From Orychophragmus violaceus (Eukaryota > Streptophyta > Magnoliopsida > Brassicales > Brassicaceae), in assembly GCA_030180135.1 (NCBI GenBank), contig CM058233.1, forward strand, positions 100,710,994-100,774,993: DNA of 64,000 nt, written 5' to 3'. Below, piece by piece: positions 35,062 to 47,179 of this stretch (position 1 is its first letter; each line of letters starts with the position of its first letter). The notes beneath the pieces were generated by a model, which saw only the letters and a program-made list of their open reading frames with translations, ran no database searches and was not told where the DNA came from. The translations under genes were made by a program, and so were the position numbers.

Positions 35062-36200
35062 CTTTAGAAAAGTATTTACAGCGAGGATAGCAAGATCTGG
35101 CTGGCTTTTTGCATAGTTAATCAGATACAAATAAACAAGCTTCTTCAGCTCCAGATTCTCCGTTTGCATGCAATTGACTACTTCAATGAAAAGTGATGAA
35201 ACATCCTTTCCAACAGTCATTGCCGCAATAACTTTCTTAACAGCATCTTTCCTCTTATCCTAGGAACATAAAGAAGAAAATAAAGGTTAGGAGACTAAAG
35301 CCAAACGAAAAACGCATGCTGCCATCTTGAATCAGTACCATTTGCATATTTTTAAACTGTAAACTTATTCTAGACATTATACTGAAAACTTGTAGATGCC
35401 AAGATCAAAAAAGACAGATTGAACAGATCAAAACAGAGGTCAGGCAACGTCACATATCAGTAAGAAAGAAAATAAGAGTGTGATGAAAGATTCCTACTAA
35501 AGTAAGTGGATTAATGTAGTCCTTCGTTTCCAAAGACATTAAACTTGTACGAAATAAGATAAGAGTTTGATGATTCAACAGTCACTGATCGTCCAACTAA
35601 TAAATTGATCCAGAATTAACACAAACAATCCACCAATCTAAACCCCGAGAAAGTGTTTACGAGATTGCACACATCCCCGCATTAGCCATTCTCTCTGAAT
35701 TTCCTCCATTATTCATAACAGGCCCGGCTCATAAAAATTTGGGACCTTGTGCCAAATCAAAAATGTTCAAAGCTTTTATAGAAATGTAAATAATTTTATA
35801 CTAGTTTTTAGCCATTTTTTTTTAAAAAAAAGACCTTAAATCCTTTATAAAATTTGGAAAATTTTTATGGACCCAGTGCATATGCACTCTTGGAACCCCA
35901 CTAGAGCCGGCCCTGATTCATAACGTACACCATCCTCACCCTTTCCAAATGCAATACCAAAAACAAATTTCCACTAAATAGCAACACCGATCAACTCTCC
36001 AGGATCATATAGATCTACCAGAAAACAGTTGCTAAGACTTAAATGAATAACTGAGAAGAGATCAGAATCGTACAAAATGGCGGATCACAGATCCATTCGC
36101 AAACCATAAATGAATCAGATGGAGAGCAGAACCTTCTACTGTGAATTCAGCTCTTCCTTGAGCTCAAGATCTCTCCCTTCTTTGTTGTCGAAACCATTTC
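35062..36200 (-). pseudogene. Beta-adaptin (AP complex large subunit) pseudogene, first exons only
   Basis: Beta-adaptins are large AP1/AP2 clathrin-adaptor subunits of about 900 residues. Only the N-terminus remains. Exon 2 (35259-35062) is perfect, with splice signals CCTAG| and AAG|GTGACA: DKRKDAVKKVIAAMTVGKDV through LYLINYAKSQPDLAILAVNTF. Exon 1 (about 36195-36139) is decayed: STTKKGEI is followed by a one-base deletion before ELKEELNSQ, and its donor reads CAG|TAGAAG. All downstream exons are missing. A hAT MITE sits in intron 1. From memory, a full-length copy (At4g23460) occupies this position in A. thaliana. Confidence 0.82.
35719..35915. mobile_element. hAT-type MITE
   Basis: It starts CAGGCCCGGCTC and ends GAGCCGGCCCTG (inverted ends with one mismatch). 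It is flanked by an exact 8-bp direct repeat ATTCATAA (35711-35718 and 35916-35923), the hAT signature. It is 197 bp and non-coding. Confidence 0.88.
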
Positions 36201-36389
36201 TCCCGTCTTCCACCTCGACCAGTTCTTCGATGAGTGACAGAGCGAAAAACGAAGACAAAACAAAAATTGCAGAAACAATGGAGTTTTTTTTCTTCTCAAT
36301 CAACAGGCCGATCGTTCAACGGGCGTTTTCGTAATTGGCCCACTTCATTTGTATTTTCTCTTTTTGAATAAAAAAATAATGCAAAAGTT

Positions 36390-36462
36390 GGCTTCGCCCG
36401 GGTTCGAACCGGAGACCTTCAGTGTGTTAGACTGACGTGATAACCAACTACACCACGAAACC
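36390..36462 (-). tRNA. tRNA-Val (anticodon AAC)
   Basis: The 73-nt minus-strand sequence GGTTTCG...CGAAGCC folds as a full cloverleaf. The acceptor stem GGTTTCG pairs with CGAAGCC (one G-T). The D arm contains the A box TGGTGTAGTTGG. The anticodon stem TCAGT/ACTGA holds loop CTAACAC (anticodon AAC), and the T arm contains GGTTCGAACC. There is no intron. It appears functional. Confidence 0.95.
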
Positions 36463-36799
36463 TGTTGAACTTAAGACTTTGAGTTTTAGTAATTATTTAA
36501 ATTAGTAAATTTTAATTTGATCCTTAATACTATTGATTTTTAGTGAAATGTCTCATAACGTCGTCTAGTCAACAACGTCAGTTACCATCCAGGGGAGAAG
36601 AACGGGCAAATACGAAGGTCTACTGTCGTTTTCTTTTTTGTCAAGTTGACGATGAAGTCAGCTACACGTTTGTGAGAATAGCTTTGATCAGACTCTCAAG
36701 ACTTTTCTCGAGTCTCTGATCCCCTCATCGCTTCCTCGCCGTGAGTTTTTTTTCTCTCTTAATTGACTCACTTCGTCATCGAATCAGATCCGTGCGAAA

Positions 36800-38553
36800 A
36801 TGGCGCCGAAATTCGACACGGAGAAGATGCAGGAACGTCAGAACTTCCGAAACGTTTGGCACACGGATCTCACGCACAGCATCCAGGGCGATACTCCCTG
36901 TAATTTCTCACTCTCTCTTGAAACTAGTGGTTAATCGATTTTGGGTGTTGATCGAGCATTTTTATTTGTTGTTGTTGTTCGCAGATTGCTGTTTCGCGTT
37001 GTGGTGGTAAGTTTCTGCTCGATCTGAGCTTTTTCGTTGCTTTGCTATCACTGCATTTGGGAATTTTTCTAGGGGACGATCTTGCTTATTTGAATTGAGG
37101 AAGATTTGACTTTGAAAAAAAAAATTGAATTTCATTTATTGAATCAACATGTTTTTGTTCGTTAATCAGCTTTGATTTTCATCAAGAATTTTGTTTGATG
37201 GACTGATGTGAATATCACAGATGATACGAGTGTCTCTGATCATTGTATTTGTTTAAGGAGTGATCATTGTCATAGGACTTCGACATTGTATGATTTTGTG
37301 TCTGTTTGTGTGTGCTTTGGTTCCATACACACATGCAAATACCCTGTGTTCTTCTTCTCATTTTCAGTGCCCCTTGTGCATCATACTTGCTTCGCAAGCG
37401 TGCCCTTTACAATGACATGTCAAGGTATTCTATACATGCAAGTACCTTCAAGTTAGATCCATTCCAATTCGATCTTCTTAGTTTAAAAGGATCCTTGTTT
37501 ATCTAACAGGTACACATGCTGCGCAGGTTACATGCCGTGTAGCGGCAGATGTGGAGAAACCAAATGCCCTCAATTTTGTCTTGCCACTGAGGTGAGGATC
37601 TTGGTTTTGAAAGCTATTATCTTAAAATGAAGTCTTTTTTTCTTCATTTCAGCATCTAAAAATACATCCTAACATACAATCGCATTCATGCCTAGTTATG
37701 GCTCAACTCCATGAGTTGTTAGATTTTTTTGGGTGTTTTCTAAATAGCAGAACAATTCGCAGGTCTTTTGCTGCTTTGGAACCTCTGTGGCCTCGACTCG
37801 TTTTCTTCTGCAGGATGAGTTCCAAATTCAGACGACACAATGTGACAACTGCATCATTGTAAGTATCCTCATTGCCCAAGCCACGCCGGTTACTGAGACT
37901 CGCAAGCAATTAGAATAGAAACAGCAAAGACTATGAACATGAAAAACAAGTGTCGTAATCAATGCTGTCTTCTTGGGCTGTGTAGGGTTTTATGGTTTGC
38001 CTCAGCCAAGTGGCTTGCATATTCTCCATAGTTGCATGTATCGTCGGCATTGATGAGCTTTCAGAAGCTTCTCAGTTGCTCTCTTGTTTAGCTGACATGG
38101 TGTACTGCACGTAAGAATCTCCCCATCTTAACATCATATTCATGTTCTATAACTTGTTGTCCCTGATCATATTTTTGCTTCATTCGCAGGGTTTGCGCTT
38201 GTATGCAGGTAAAGTGATGATATCAACCAATTTCAACCTCACATACTCAGAAAACTAATATTACAGTCTTCCTGATAAAATCTTGTTACTCTATTATGCT
38301 TTTGTAGACACAACACAAGGTGGAAATGGACAAGAGAGATGGTAAGTTCGGTCCACAACCAATGGCTGTTCCTCCACCTCAACTAATGTCACGCATTGAT
38401 CAAGCCACTCCACCCGCAGTCGGTTATCCTCCACAAGGTTACCCACAATACCCTCCAGCAGGTTATCCACCTTCTGGCTATCCTCAAAACCCTCCAGCTT
38501 ATCCACAGTACCCTCCCGGTCCGGCCTATCCCCCTCAAGCTTACCCAAAGTAA
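36800..38553 (+). CDS. PLAC8-family cysteine-rich membrane protein
   Basis: Eight exons join cleanly: 36800-36899, 36985-37006, 37368-37424, 37510-37591, 37763-37858, 37986-38110, 38190-38208 and 38308-38553. They total 747 nt and 248 residues, all with GT-AG introns. The protein starts MAPKFDTEKMQERQNFRNVW. It has the Cys-rich PLAC8 core (YCCFALWCAPCASYLLRKR; YTCCAGYMPCSGRCGETKCP), a hydrophobic Cys-containing segment (GFMVCLSQVACIFSIVACIVG; CLADMVYCTVCACMQ) and a Pro-rich tail with repeated YPPxGYPQ units. PLAC8 proteins in plants include metal-transport and organ-size factors; no specific role can be assigned here. It matches At4g23470 as remembered. The gene is apparently intact. Confidence 0.9.
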
Positions 38554-39903
38554 TCACTCTTTGCCTGGTTTCTCTTTCGACTCGGAAGATTTTTATTTCA
38601 TCTTTCTTTTGTCTTCACTTTCACGTCGTTGATATATGATGTGTGCTGGTCAAAGTGTTGAACTGTTATTATCTGAGACGTCCCTCTTGGACTGAGACAT
38701 TTGTTTCTTTTTTTCTTTTTTGGAAAGTACAGAGTCCAAAGACAATTCGCTTGAAAAGAAAGTTTCTAATATATACTTTTATTTGCTAAAAATCTAGTTT
38801 TAATAAATAAAATATTTACTAAATTCTAATTCATAAATTGTATTTGGAATAATGTTGAACTACGACGGGATCTCAATGAAGTTAAGCCTAAAACTAATTT
38901 TCTTCTCTTTAAAAAAATAAAATCAATACAAAAAATAAACTATATAAAAAGTTATTTAACTTCAGTCACTTCACCTTCTCTACATGCACCAACATTTATC
39001 CATAACGTATTATTCCTCCTAGTTTGTAATACTCTGCAACAGTCCCTCCTCGGTGACTGTACAAAAACACATGAACCATTTAAGTCCATAACATTAGGCA
39101 CATTTTAACTTATTAGACTGGTGTGAATTTATACAATATGGTAATCTATTAATCAATAAATATGTGATCTAATAGTTGAAAATTTGTTTTGCTGGTCTAA
39201 ACGGACAAGTCTTCTACTGCTTCTAGTTTTAGTTTTTTTTTTTTTTATAAACTAGAGACTAATCCGGTCAACTCCTAGTAAGAACACGTCCAAGTGCTAA
39301 AAGTGGACTGGTTACCTCTATGTCGCTTGTTAATTGATTGGGTTGAAGCCCGGATCCAAATATTCCATACAATAGTAAAATTTGTTTATAAGAATGATTG
39401 AACAAAAGGAAATGCTATTAACGTATTCCCAAATCTCCTCTATCACTAATTCACAACCGTGTGTGCCAGTGCTTAAATTTATTTCAGTACCGTAAACATT
39501 TTACATGAAAATAAAATTCAGTTGTCTGCATATTTTGAAATTAAGTTTGTGTTCAAAAATATATATTCCAGATATATAAACACAAAAACACGACCAGTTT
39601 AGTTTGCATTGAGTGTGCCAGAGAAGAAGCTCCACTTCTCAAAATTAAATACTTAAAATGATCACGAAATTGTGTATGAGAAAAAACAAACTGAAAATTA
39701 ATATAAATTGATACTCATGACTCGTAACCAGAAACCAAATATTCGACAAGTTGAAGGAAAAACAAATTGCAAACTCAAAACACACGTTTCTGTACGTACA
39801 TATAAATAACAAATGTGTAGAGATCTAGATAGGGATCACTACACATAAAATACTCACTGGATCATAATACAAACCCTAGTTTTATGACTTCTTTTTCATT
39901 CCC
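38554..39903. other. Intergenic region between PLAC8 and SP1L5 genes
   Basis: AT-rich, with no supported gene or clear element. The two flanking genes converge on it, so it holds both 3' ends. Confidence 0.5.
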
Positions 39904-40302
39904 TTACTTATCTCCGAATAAGTACCCAAGGGATGAACCTCCACCAGGAACCGATTTAACCTTCGTCGTTGGACGATCCTGAAATTTTAATTATTATAAC
40001 CCCATGTTTTTCTATTTGACAAAGAGGTCTACATAAATGTAATTAACTAAAGAATAAGAAGAAAAATAAAGACTTACCGTGAGGAAGTTTCCGGAGTTTT
40101 GGCCCTGAGCTCTGAGGTAGTTGTTGTTGTTAGGAGGGATCTTAGGCTTTTGGTCAGATTTGTCGTCGTCGGTGGAATCTACGCCGTACGGTGGTGTAGG
40201 CTTTGGGGCAGGCGGTGGAAGATTTATTGGAATCTCATTGTCTGACCCGAAAAGATAACCTAGCGAGCTTTGTCCCCCTCCAAAGCTCCCACCTCGGCTC
40301 AT
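39904..40302 (-). CDS. SP1L5: SPIRAL1-like microtubule-associated protein
   Basis: Two exons, 40302-40078 (75 codons) and 39978-39904 (24 codons plus stop), join at NFLT|DRPT with GTAAGT donor and TTTCAG acceptor to give 99 residues. The diagnostic SPIRAL1 repeats are present at both ends: GGGQSSLGYLFGSD near the N-terminus and GGGSSLGYLFGDK at the C-terminus, with a Pro-rich middle. SPIRAL1-family proteins bind cortical microtubules and act redundantly in directional cell growth. Length and position fit A. thaliana SP1L5 (At4g23496). Confidence 0.92.
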
Positions 40303-41539
40303 TTGTGTGATTAATTGGCCTGATTGATATATTTAATTGTTGATCAAAGCCTAGTTAATATAATTGTTTAGCTTGATTAGGAGAGTTATGAGTATTACAC
40401 AATAAGTATGTGAGATCTAGAGAGAAACTTAAATAGAGGAGGCAGTGGTCCAGTGGAGATTGGTATACAGATATGACACCTGGCCAGTTTATTATCAAAA
40501 TAATTAGTCAAACATTTCGAATGATAAGTTTTGATATTTTTGGGGGTTAGTTTATATTTTTATATTTGTATGATTATATTTTTTGAATTTTATTTACAAA
40601 TATCACTTAAACCATGAGAATAAAATTAATATTTAGCTAAAACTAAATGTCTCTGTAAATTACACAACAAAAATCAAGGCCTAATTAAAGGCTTTAATAG
40701 GATAACGTAATATTTGAAGAATCATTAAAATACTTATAATCTTAACCTTAAGAATTATTTATAAATATAGGAAATTTTCAAAAGTACCACACTTTTATGT
40801 TTTGATTATAAAACTGCAATTATAATCCATAAATATCCAAAAACATTAATCGCAACGTTTAGGTAGTAAGGTTCTTAAGAGTTTAGATATTAGTATTTAA
40901 TCAAGCGTATCAATTTGTATTGATTTCTGTAACTTAAAATATTTATTATTATAAATATATGTTCCTTCTAAATCATTTTTTTCTTTCTAAACCCTAAAAT
41001 TTGTTGGTATCTTTTGGAAATTTTACATAGTAGTGTTATGTTTTGGAACTTTTTTTTTTGTCACAAATGTTGTGTTTTGGAACTAAAAGTTAATTTTATG
41101 GTGATTTTTTATATTTCCTACTTTTCTAAATTTCATAAATGAATAATTCAAGAATCAATAATTCAAGAATCATCATTTTGATCGAAATCATTCCAAATAT
41201 TTGAATGGGAAAAATAATTCAGTACTTTTTAGAGAAGCATTAGAGCAATTAGTGCTCTTAAAGTATTGTTGGAACATAATAAAACATGATTGTACAAAAG
41301 ATAATTACAGTTACTATCGTACAAATATTGATTATAAAATGTACTACATATATATAGTTGTTATAAATATATAATATCTGTAACTATAAAAGATTAATTA
41401 TAAAATTACATTTTATTACAACAAGCGACTCAAAAAAAATAGATATCTAAAATCATATATGTACAGACTAAACTAATAAATAATTTCTAAGAGAAAAATC
41501 TGATAAATTTTCGAAACAAGTACCGCTTTAAATTTGTTA
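40303..41539. other. AT-rich region upstream of SP1L5
   Basis: It contains the SP1L5 promoter. Between about 40770 and 41110 two segments share GGAAATTTT and TATGTTTTG words, perhaps the ends of an old element, but no TSD could be defined. Confidence 0.4.
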
Positions 41540-41812
41540 GAGCAAGATTATTGGTGAACCCCCCTTTGGGGGTTCTTAAGTGTATATTTTAATGTTTTTT
41601 TTTTTTTTTTAGTAGTTGGAGAAAAAAAAATCAAAAATCAAAAAAAAAAAAAGTAACCAATGGGGTTGCGCCACGTGGCGAACCCCACCCTCCAAAGGTT
41701 CTTAATTAAGAACTTCTCCCTAGAACCTCCCCTCCTCTCTCTCCTACTTTTTAATTAAATACTAATATTTCCCTAAGAACCCCTCCCTAAGAACCCCCCA
41801 CTAATCATGCTC
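41540..41812. mobile_element. Harbinger/PIF-type MITE
   Basis: The ends GAGCAAGATTATTGG and CCACTAATCATGCTC are inverted with two or three mismatches. They are flanked by TTA (41537-41539 and 41813-41815). The element is 273 bp, non-coding, with inner GGGGTTCTTAAG-type repeats. Confidence 0.75.
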
Positions 41813-41815
41813 TTA

Positions 41816-43131
41816 TATCAGTTACTACTAAACAACAAAGTTTCGACCTTAAGAGTAATATTCGAGTCTTATAAATGAGAAGACATTATACTGGATGACA
41901 AATTTAATTTTTGGGTTGAGGCAAGCGTAGGTTCCACACGTGATACGTACATGTGTTCTACCTACTTAATTCATTTTACGACTTTAGATCGATATGAGAA
42001 ACACTACATGTCGGCCAGGTGAGGTGATGTATACCATCAAGCCACTATCATGAAACTCAGCTACAGAATTAAACACTAATCGAGGTTCTGCTTTTATACT
42101 TCTTTGTTACAAAAACTAACCAACAGCCTTGTTGTTACCTCTTATCTGTAAACCAACAATAACCCAAATCAGTACTGCTCGAAATCGATTAGTTCTAACT
42201 TCTAATCACGCAACCTTAATATATAACAAATTGATCTCCACACAATACGTTGTTACTTGTAACTCTTTGTCTTAACAAATTGATCTCCAAAATCCTCCAT
42301 CCCATCATAGGTCATTTCTGTCTTACGTTCGTAATAAAAAGTATTTCAATACCATAATCAAGAAACTAATACTTTTATTCGTACTGCTACTATAATTCCT
42401 TTGGGTCTTGATCTTGGTGATTTTATACACCAGCTAATTATATAGACAGTAAAACTTCCATTCATTTATTATTCTTAACAGTTATACCATTAAAACTAAA
42501 ACTTAGGGAAAAATGTATCTCTGCATATAAGATTATTAGAAAATCAATATATATATATATATATGGAAAAAACATTCATCAATTTGTGAAACAAAATATT
42601 GATCCAGATATTACTTTATTGTCTCGATTTCTTTTGGTAAATGATTATTTCAAACTAAATTAATTAGTCCATGAATACAAAATGTTGAATTATTAATCAC
42701 ATAGTAAAGAAAACTAAAATGCCAATAAAAATAAGATATTTCGCTGTTATTTCCTAATTAAAAATGTGGTTTTAGTGAAATAAAAGATTTGAAAAAGCTC
42801 TTAAAAAAATATCCTTTAACTTTAGTAAAACTTTCCAAATAAGTTGGAGATAATTCGGTTAATATTAAAGACACTGTTATATTATATGTGGTAAATTTGG
42901 TCATCTTTTAATCGACAGGACCATGTGGGTTGGGTCGAATTTTTATTAAATTATTTAATCTTTTATCATTTGGTGAAAGATGGATTAGAAATATCAAGTA
43001 TCTTAAAATAGTGGGGTTAAATCAAAGAGTTTGACTACAAATCTGCAACTTAAAAAATATGATATTGCCTCATTTCTCTAAATGCGGAAATAATAACAAA
43101 AGAGATATTGCTAAATATATATGTACTAAAC
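41816..43131. other. AT-rich intergenic region
   Basis: No supported gene. A short (AT)n tract lies near 42548. Confidence 0.5.
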
Positions 43132-43145
43132 CATCATTTCCTAAT

Positions 43146-44015
43146 TTTCACTTGTTAGTCTAAATGCGTTTTCGCGAGAGAGCGAGTTTCGACGATTTCC
43201 GGTTTACCGGAATCGTCTCCGGCGATGGGTGATTCTTTCCTTTCTCTCGCCCTCCGAGTTTTTTCCGACACCCTCCTCTTCTCTCCTTCAGATCTTTCAG
43301 AGGTTGGGGTCTTTTTCTCGGTGCTTGCCGTTCTCGTTCTTCTCCGATCGTCAGATTTTGGGTCGGGTCTTGTAGCTATTTTCGTTCTCGCTCCCAATAA
43401 GTCTCGGTTGCTGTCTCTGGCTGACGAAATTTCCGATTCTCGGAATCTCTGGGTTCTCCCAGCTTTGCTCGCTTTGCGAGCTTAATCGATCTTGCTCCTT
43501 CTCTCTATCTCTGCATCGTCCGTCGCATGGGTTTTGCCATGCTCTGTTGCAGGGCCTTCGGTTTGTCCGGGATTAATATCGCTTCCGTGTGCCTGGCTTT
43601 AGAGGACAAGCGTTACGGGCTTTCAGTTAGGAGTTTCTCTTACCGGCGGTTGCGCCTCCACGGCTCCGGTGGTCTTTCGCGGCGTTTCGGTTTTGCTTCT
43701 TTTGATGCAGGTAGATCTTGGACGGTGGCTTTGGGATGTCTTGATCGGCAAACGGCTCTCGATGGTCGAGATAAGTTGGTCCGGCTTGTTGTAGCTTCGT
43801 ATTCCTTCGCGAATCTGCGCTTCCCGGCGGTATTCCCGGCGTGACGCGTCCTGCATGCCGGATGTCTTCTGGTGGTGCCACGTGGCAATTACACCTCCTC
43901 ATTCGGCTCCACGCGTTTTGTTATCCTTATCTTTTCTTATTGGGCTTGGCCCGTTTGTACTTTATTTACATCGGCCCGTGAATGCAGCTTGGTTGACAAA
44001 AAAAAAAAAAAAAAT
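43146..44015 (+). mobile_element. Poly(A) retroposon C (Sadhu-like, non-autonomous)
   Basis: The exact 14-bp TSD CATCATTTCCTAAT lies at 43132-43145 and 44016-44029. The element is 870 bp, ends GCTTGGTTGAC followed by an A-run, and is much more GC-rich than its surroundings. A frame at 43225-43485 starts about 80 bp from the 5' end and encodes a peptide with a hydrophobic stretch (VGVFFSVLAVLVLL), similar in layout to the one in copy D. No domain is recognised. Confidence 0.85.
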
Positions 44016-44029
44016 CATCATTTCCTAAT

Positions 44030-45865
44030 AGGACCTTCATTGTTTATTTTGATGATTGTGTTTGGGTCCTTGATGGTTGTATATATAAACATACATATGC
44101 TAATGCTAAATACATATAAAAAGAATTACGAATATGACAAGAAAGGTAAACATAAAACTAAAACTCGTTGTTAATTATAAACATATATCAACCATCTATT
44201 AATTTCATCCACATATATTCTTTGGTAATGGAGATTGTTTTACCCACAACTTCAAATTTTTAAAAGTGGATCAAACGTTGCAGATTGAGTAGTTCAAATG
44301 GATCATCAGACGCAAATCAGATCAGACGGTACAAATACATATCAAGCGATTCAAAATATATTATGAATGGGATGATGGAGGAGTAGTGGATGTCCCTTGA
44401 GTGTGGGAGAACCCTAATTCTTCATCCATTCATCAAACAAAAATATAAACTTGCAGTTCAAGATTAAAAAAAATTGTTTTTTACTGTTGTTCAAATACAT
44501 AAATATATAATTTCAAAAATCTGCATGTAACAGTAGAACCTCTTTACATTTGAAGTATTCCATATGTAGTTCACATTTTTCTCTTTTATAGTTACCTGTT
44601 TTTAAAACGTAATATATTTTTAAATCAAATTTTATTGAAAATTTATTATATGGTCATTTGAAGAGTTAAAAATAATTATACAAATATATTATAATAATTA
44701 TTAAATATAATACATGATAAAAACTATTAAATTTAAGTTTATTAATTTCTCAAAATATTAAAATATTTTTTACTATAATAATATAAATAAATAATCTATG
44801 ATTAATTGAAATCTTACATGTTGAAAAAGATGAAAATAGTAATATAGAAGTTATATTTTTTTGTCAACAAAAGTCATAATTTACTCTTATTATTAATTTA
44901 GAAAATATAAATATATAGTAAATATCTACATTTTATGTAATATAAATTAAAAATATTCTTATAATAGGATAAAATATGTAATATAACATTTTATTATTAT
45001 TATTATTATAGTTATGATCTTATGTATGTTATTTCTATATAAAATAAAATAGAAAATCAGATTTAATAAAATCCATTTTATATATTAAAACGCATGATTT
45101 GCACCATTTGATCCACTTTCGCCATTCAAAATAGATATATATTGATTAATTTGTATGGAAATTAAGTTATAAAAATTTATTATCAGAAATATCGGGTACA
45201 AAGGTTTAGCTATAATAAGAAAATAAATAAAACCAAATAGTATTAAAAAGTGGTGCATGTATAAAAATAATAAAATTAAGCTGTTTTTTGTTAAAATTAA
45301 CTGATTACAGTAATATTTCAGGTATCCAAAATATTTATCACTCAAATCAAATTTACAAAGTTATAAATTTAGTTCACACGATTTTTTAAAATAAAATTGT
45401 AACTAAAAATATAAAAAAAAAATCATTTACACAGTTGTTTACAACACTATCGAAAAAAAATCTAATAAAATACAAAACTAAATGAAATTCTATGATAAAT
45501 AAAACTTTAGTTAGGCTAGAAATTATATATTTATTAAAAATTGATACACAAGCAGAAGAACTTGGACTACCCTTATTTAATATGGAGCATGGATCGGAAA
45601 ATGTCATTTCCCCTATGAATTTAGGAGGAAAACAACTTTTACTACATTAATTATCAAGCAATGCTAAAACCTACGACAACTAATCTAAAATTTAAAATAG
45701 CAACATAAATTTTAAAATGTGGTCATTTTTATGAAAACTGTAAACATCGTTCATTTTCCGTTAATAAATGTTAACGTGGATGACACGTAGATATTCGGTT
45801 TAATTTTATGAAATCAAAACAGCGTAGTTTTAGTGTTTTATTAAAATTTAAAACTTTGTAATTGA
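44030..45865. other. Very AT-rich intergenic region
   Basis: No gene. Minus-strand frames at 45085-45345 and 45386-45607 are low-complexity and lack domains. Confidence 0.5.
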
Positions 45866-45930
45866 AGGGAGTCGAACCTGAGACTTGAAAGTTCCATGCA
45901 AAATCTTTCCGCCAACAGACTACCTCGTTA
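45866..45930 (-). repeat. tRNA-like sequence (B box GGTTCGACTCCC)
   Basis: On the minus strand TAACGAGGTAGTCTGTTGG (A-box-like) precedes CTCAGGTTCGACTCCC (B box) at roughly tRNA spacing. It could be a SINE head or a decayed tRNA; it does not give a full cloverleaf by eye. Confidence 0.4.
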
Positions 45931-46695
45931 TATCACATGCTAGACGCTTCTGATGAATAGAAGGTGGTCAAGAGTCACATGATTGTGAATCTGTAGACAC
46001 AAAGTATGATCGAAAATATTAAAAACTGTGTATTACTATGTATCGACTATTCGTGGACACTACCATGATTATATCACATGCTAGACGCTTCTGATGAACA
46101 TAAGGTGGTCAAGAGTTCTACCACGTATTGACTATTTGTGGACACTACCACGATTATATCACATGCTAGACGTTTCTGATGAACATAAGATAGTCAAGAA
46201 TTCACATGATTGTGAATCTGTGGACACAAAGTCCAATCAAAAATTGTGTTTACTATGTATCGACTATTCGTGGACACTAACACGATTATATCACATGCTA
46301 GACGTTTCTAATGAATATAAGGTGGTCAACGCATGATTGTGAATATGTGGACCTAAAGTACGATCGAAAATATAAAAAAATGTACTATGTATCGATTATT
46401 CGTGGACACTACTACGATTGTATCACATGATATGATCGTGGTAATGTCCATAGTAAACGACTTGTATGTAATATGATTGTGGTAGTGTCCACGAATTGCC
46501 GATATTATCACACACATATGCTCACAATGGATAACAAGGGACACATGAAATGTTGTTTTTTATGTAGATAATGGGCTCGTTGTAATATGTATCCACTGAT
46601 TCACGAATAGGCGATAAGATCGTGGTAGTGTCCATGTTAAACGACTTGCATGTGATATGATCGTGGTAGTGTCTACGAATTGCCGATATTGTGGA
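45930..46695. repeat. Converging direct and inverted repeat array
   Basis: The left half has four copies of a unit containing TATCACATGCTAGACG and CGACTATTCGTGGACACTA (starts near 45930, 46071, 46157 and 46289, with a final partial near 46391). The right half has the same motif inverted, CGTGGTAGTGTCCACGAATT and variants (near 46436, 46478, 46620 and 46663). The switch is centred near 46430. No ORF spans it. Confidence 0.85.
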
Positions 46696-47057
46696 CACTT
46701 AGTCTAAATTGTCCACTCGAAATTTCCGTATTAAGCCCAATTTTTTTTTAAATTCCAGTACATCGACCGATAATATTCTCATCTTGACGGTCTATATGGC
46801 TGGAAACTTCACCAACAACAACCTATCCACCGTCAAAAAAATAAGAGGTGAAAATAAATGTAAAGTAAAAAATAGAAAAGATAGAAAAGAAAAGAAAAAA
46901 TAATAAAAAACTATGGATAAAAAGAAAATCATGTAACTTATATCCATCATTTAAGCTTTTTTATATGTCTACGAAGAGTAGACTAGTTCAACCATCACAT
47001 AACAATGGGAAAATATATAAAATTGACATGAAACCTAAAAAAGTACTAAAATGTACA

Positions 47058-47060
<3 letters not shown>
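46696..47060. other. AT-rich intergenic region
   Basis: Nothing recognised; the short frame at 46709-46903 has no domain. Confidence 0.45.

Positions 47061-47113
<53 letters not shown>
47059..47113. repeat. (AT)n microsatellite
   Basis: About 26 uninterrupted AT units. Confidence 0.97.
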
Positions 47114-47115
<2 letters not shown>

Positions 47116-47179
47116 GCATGCAATTCATCCCCGAAACTGGAAAACTTTCTAGTGAGAAAATGAAGAACTTATATATATA

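Noticed and set aside
43225..43844. ORFs in the GC-rich block at 43.2-43.8 kb as host genes
   Set aside because: They lie inside a retroposon with an exact 14-bp TSD and poly(A) tail, and have no recognised domain.
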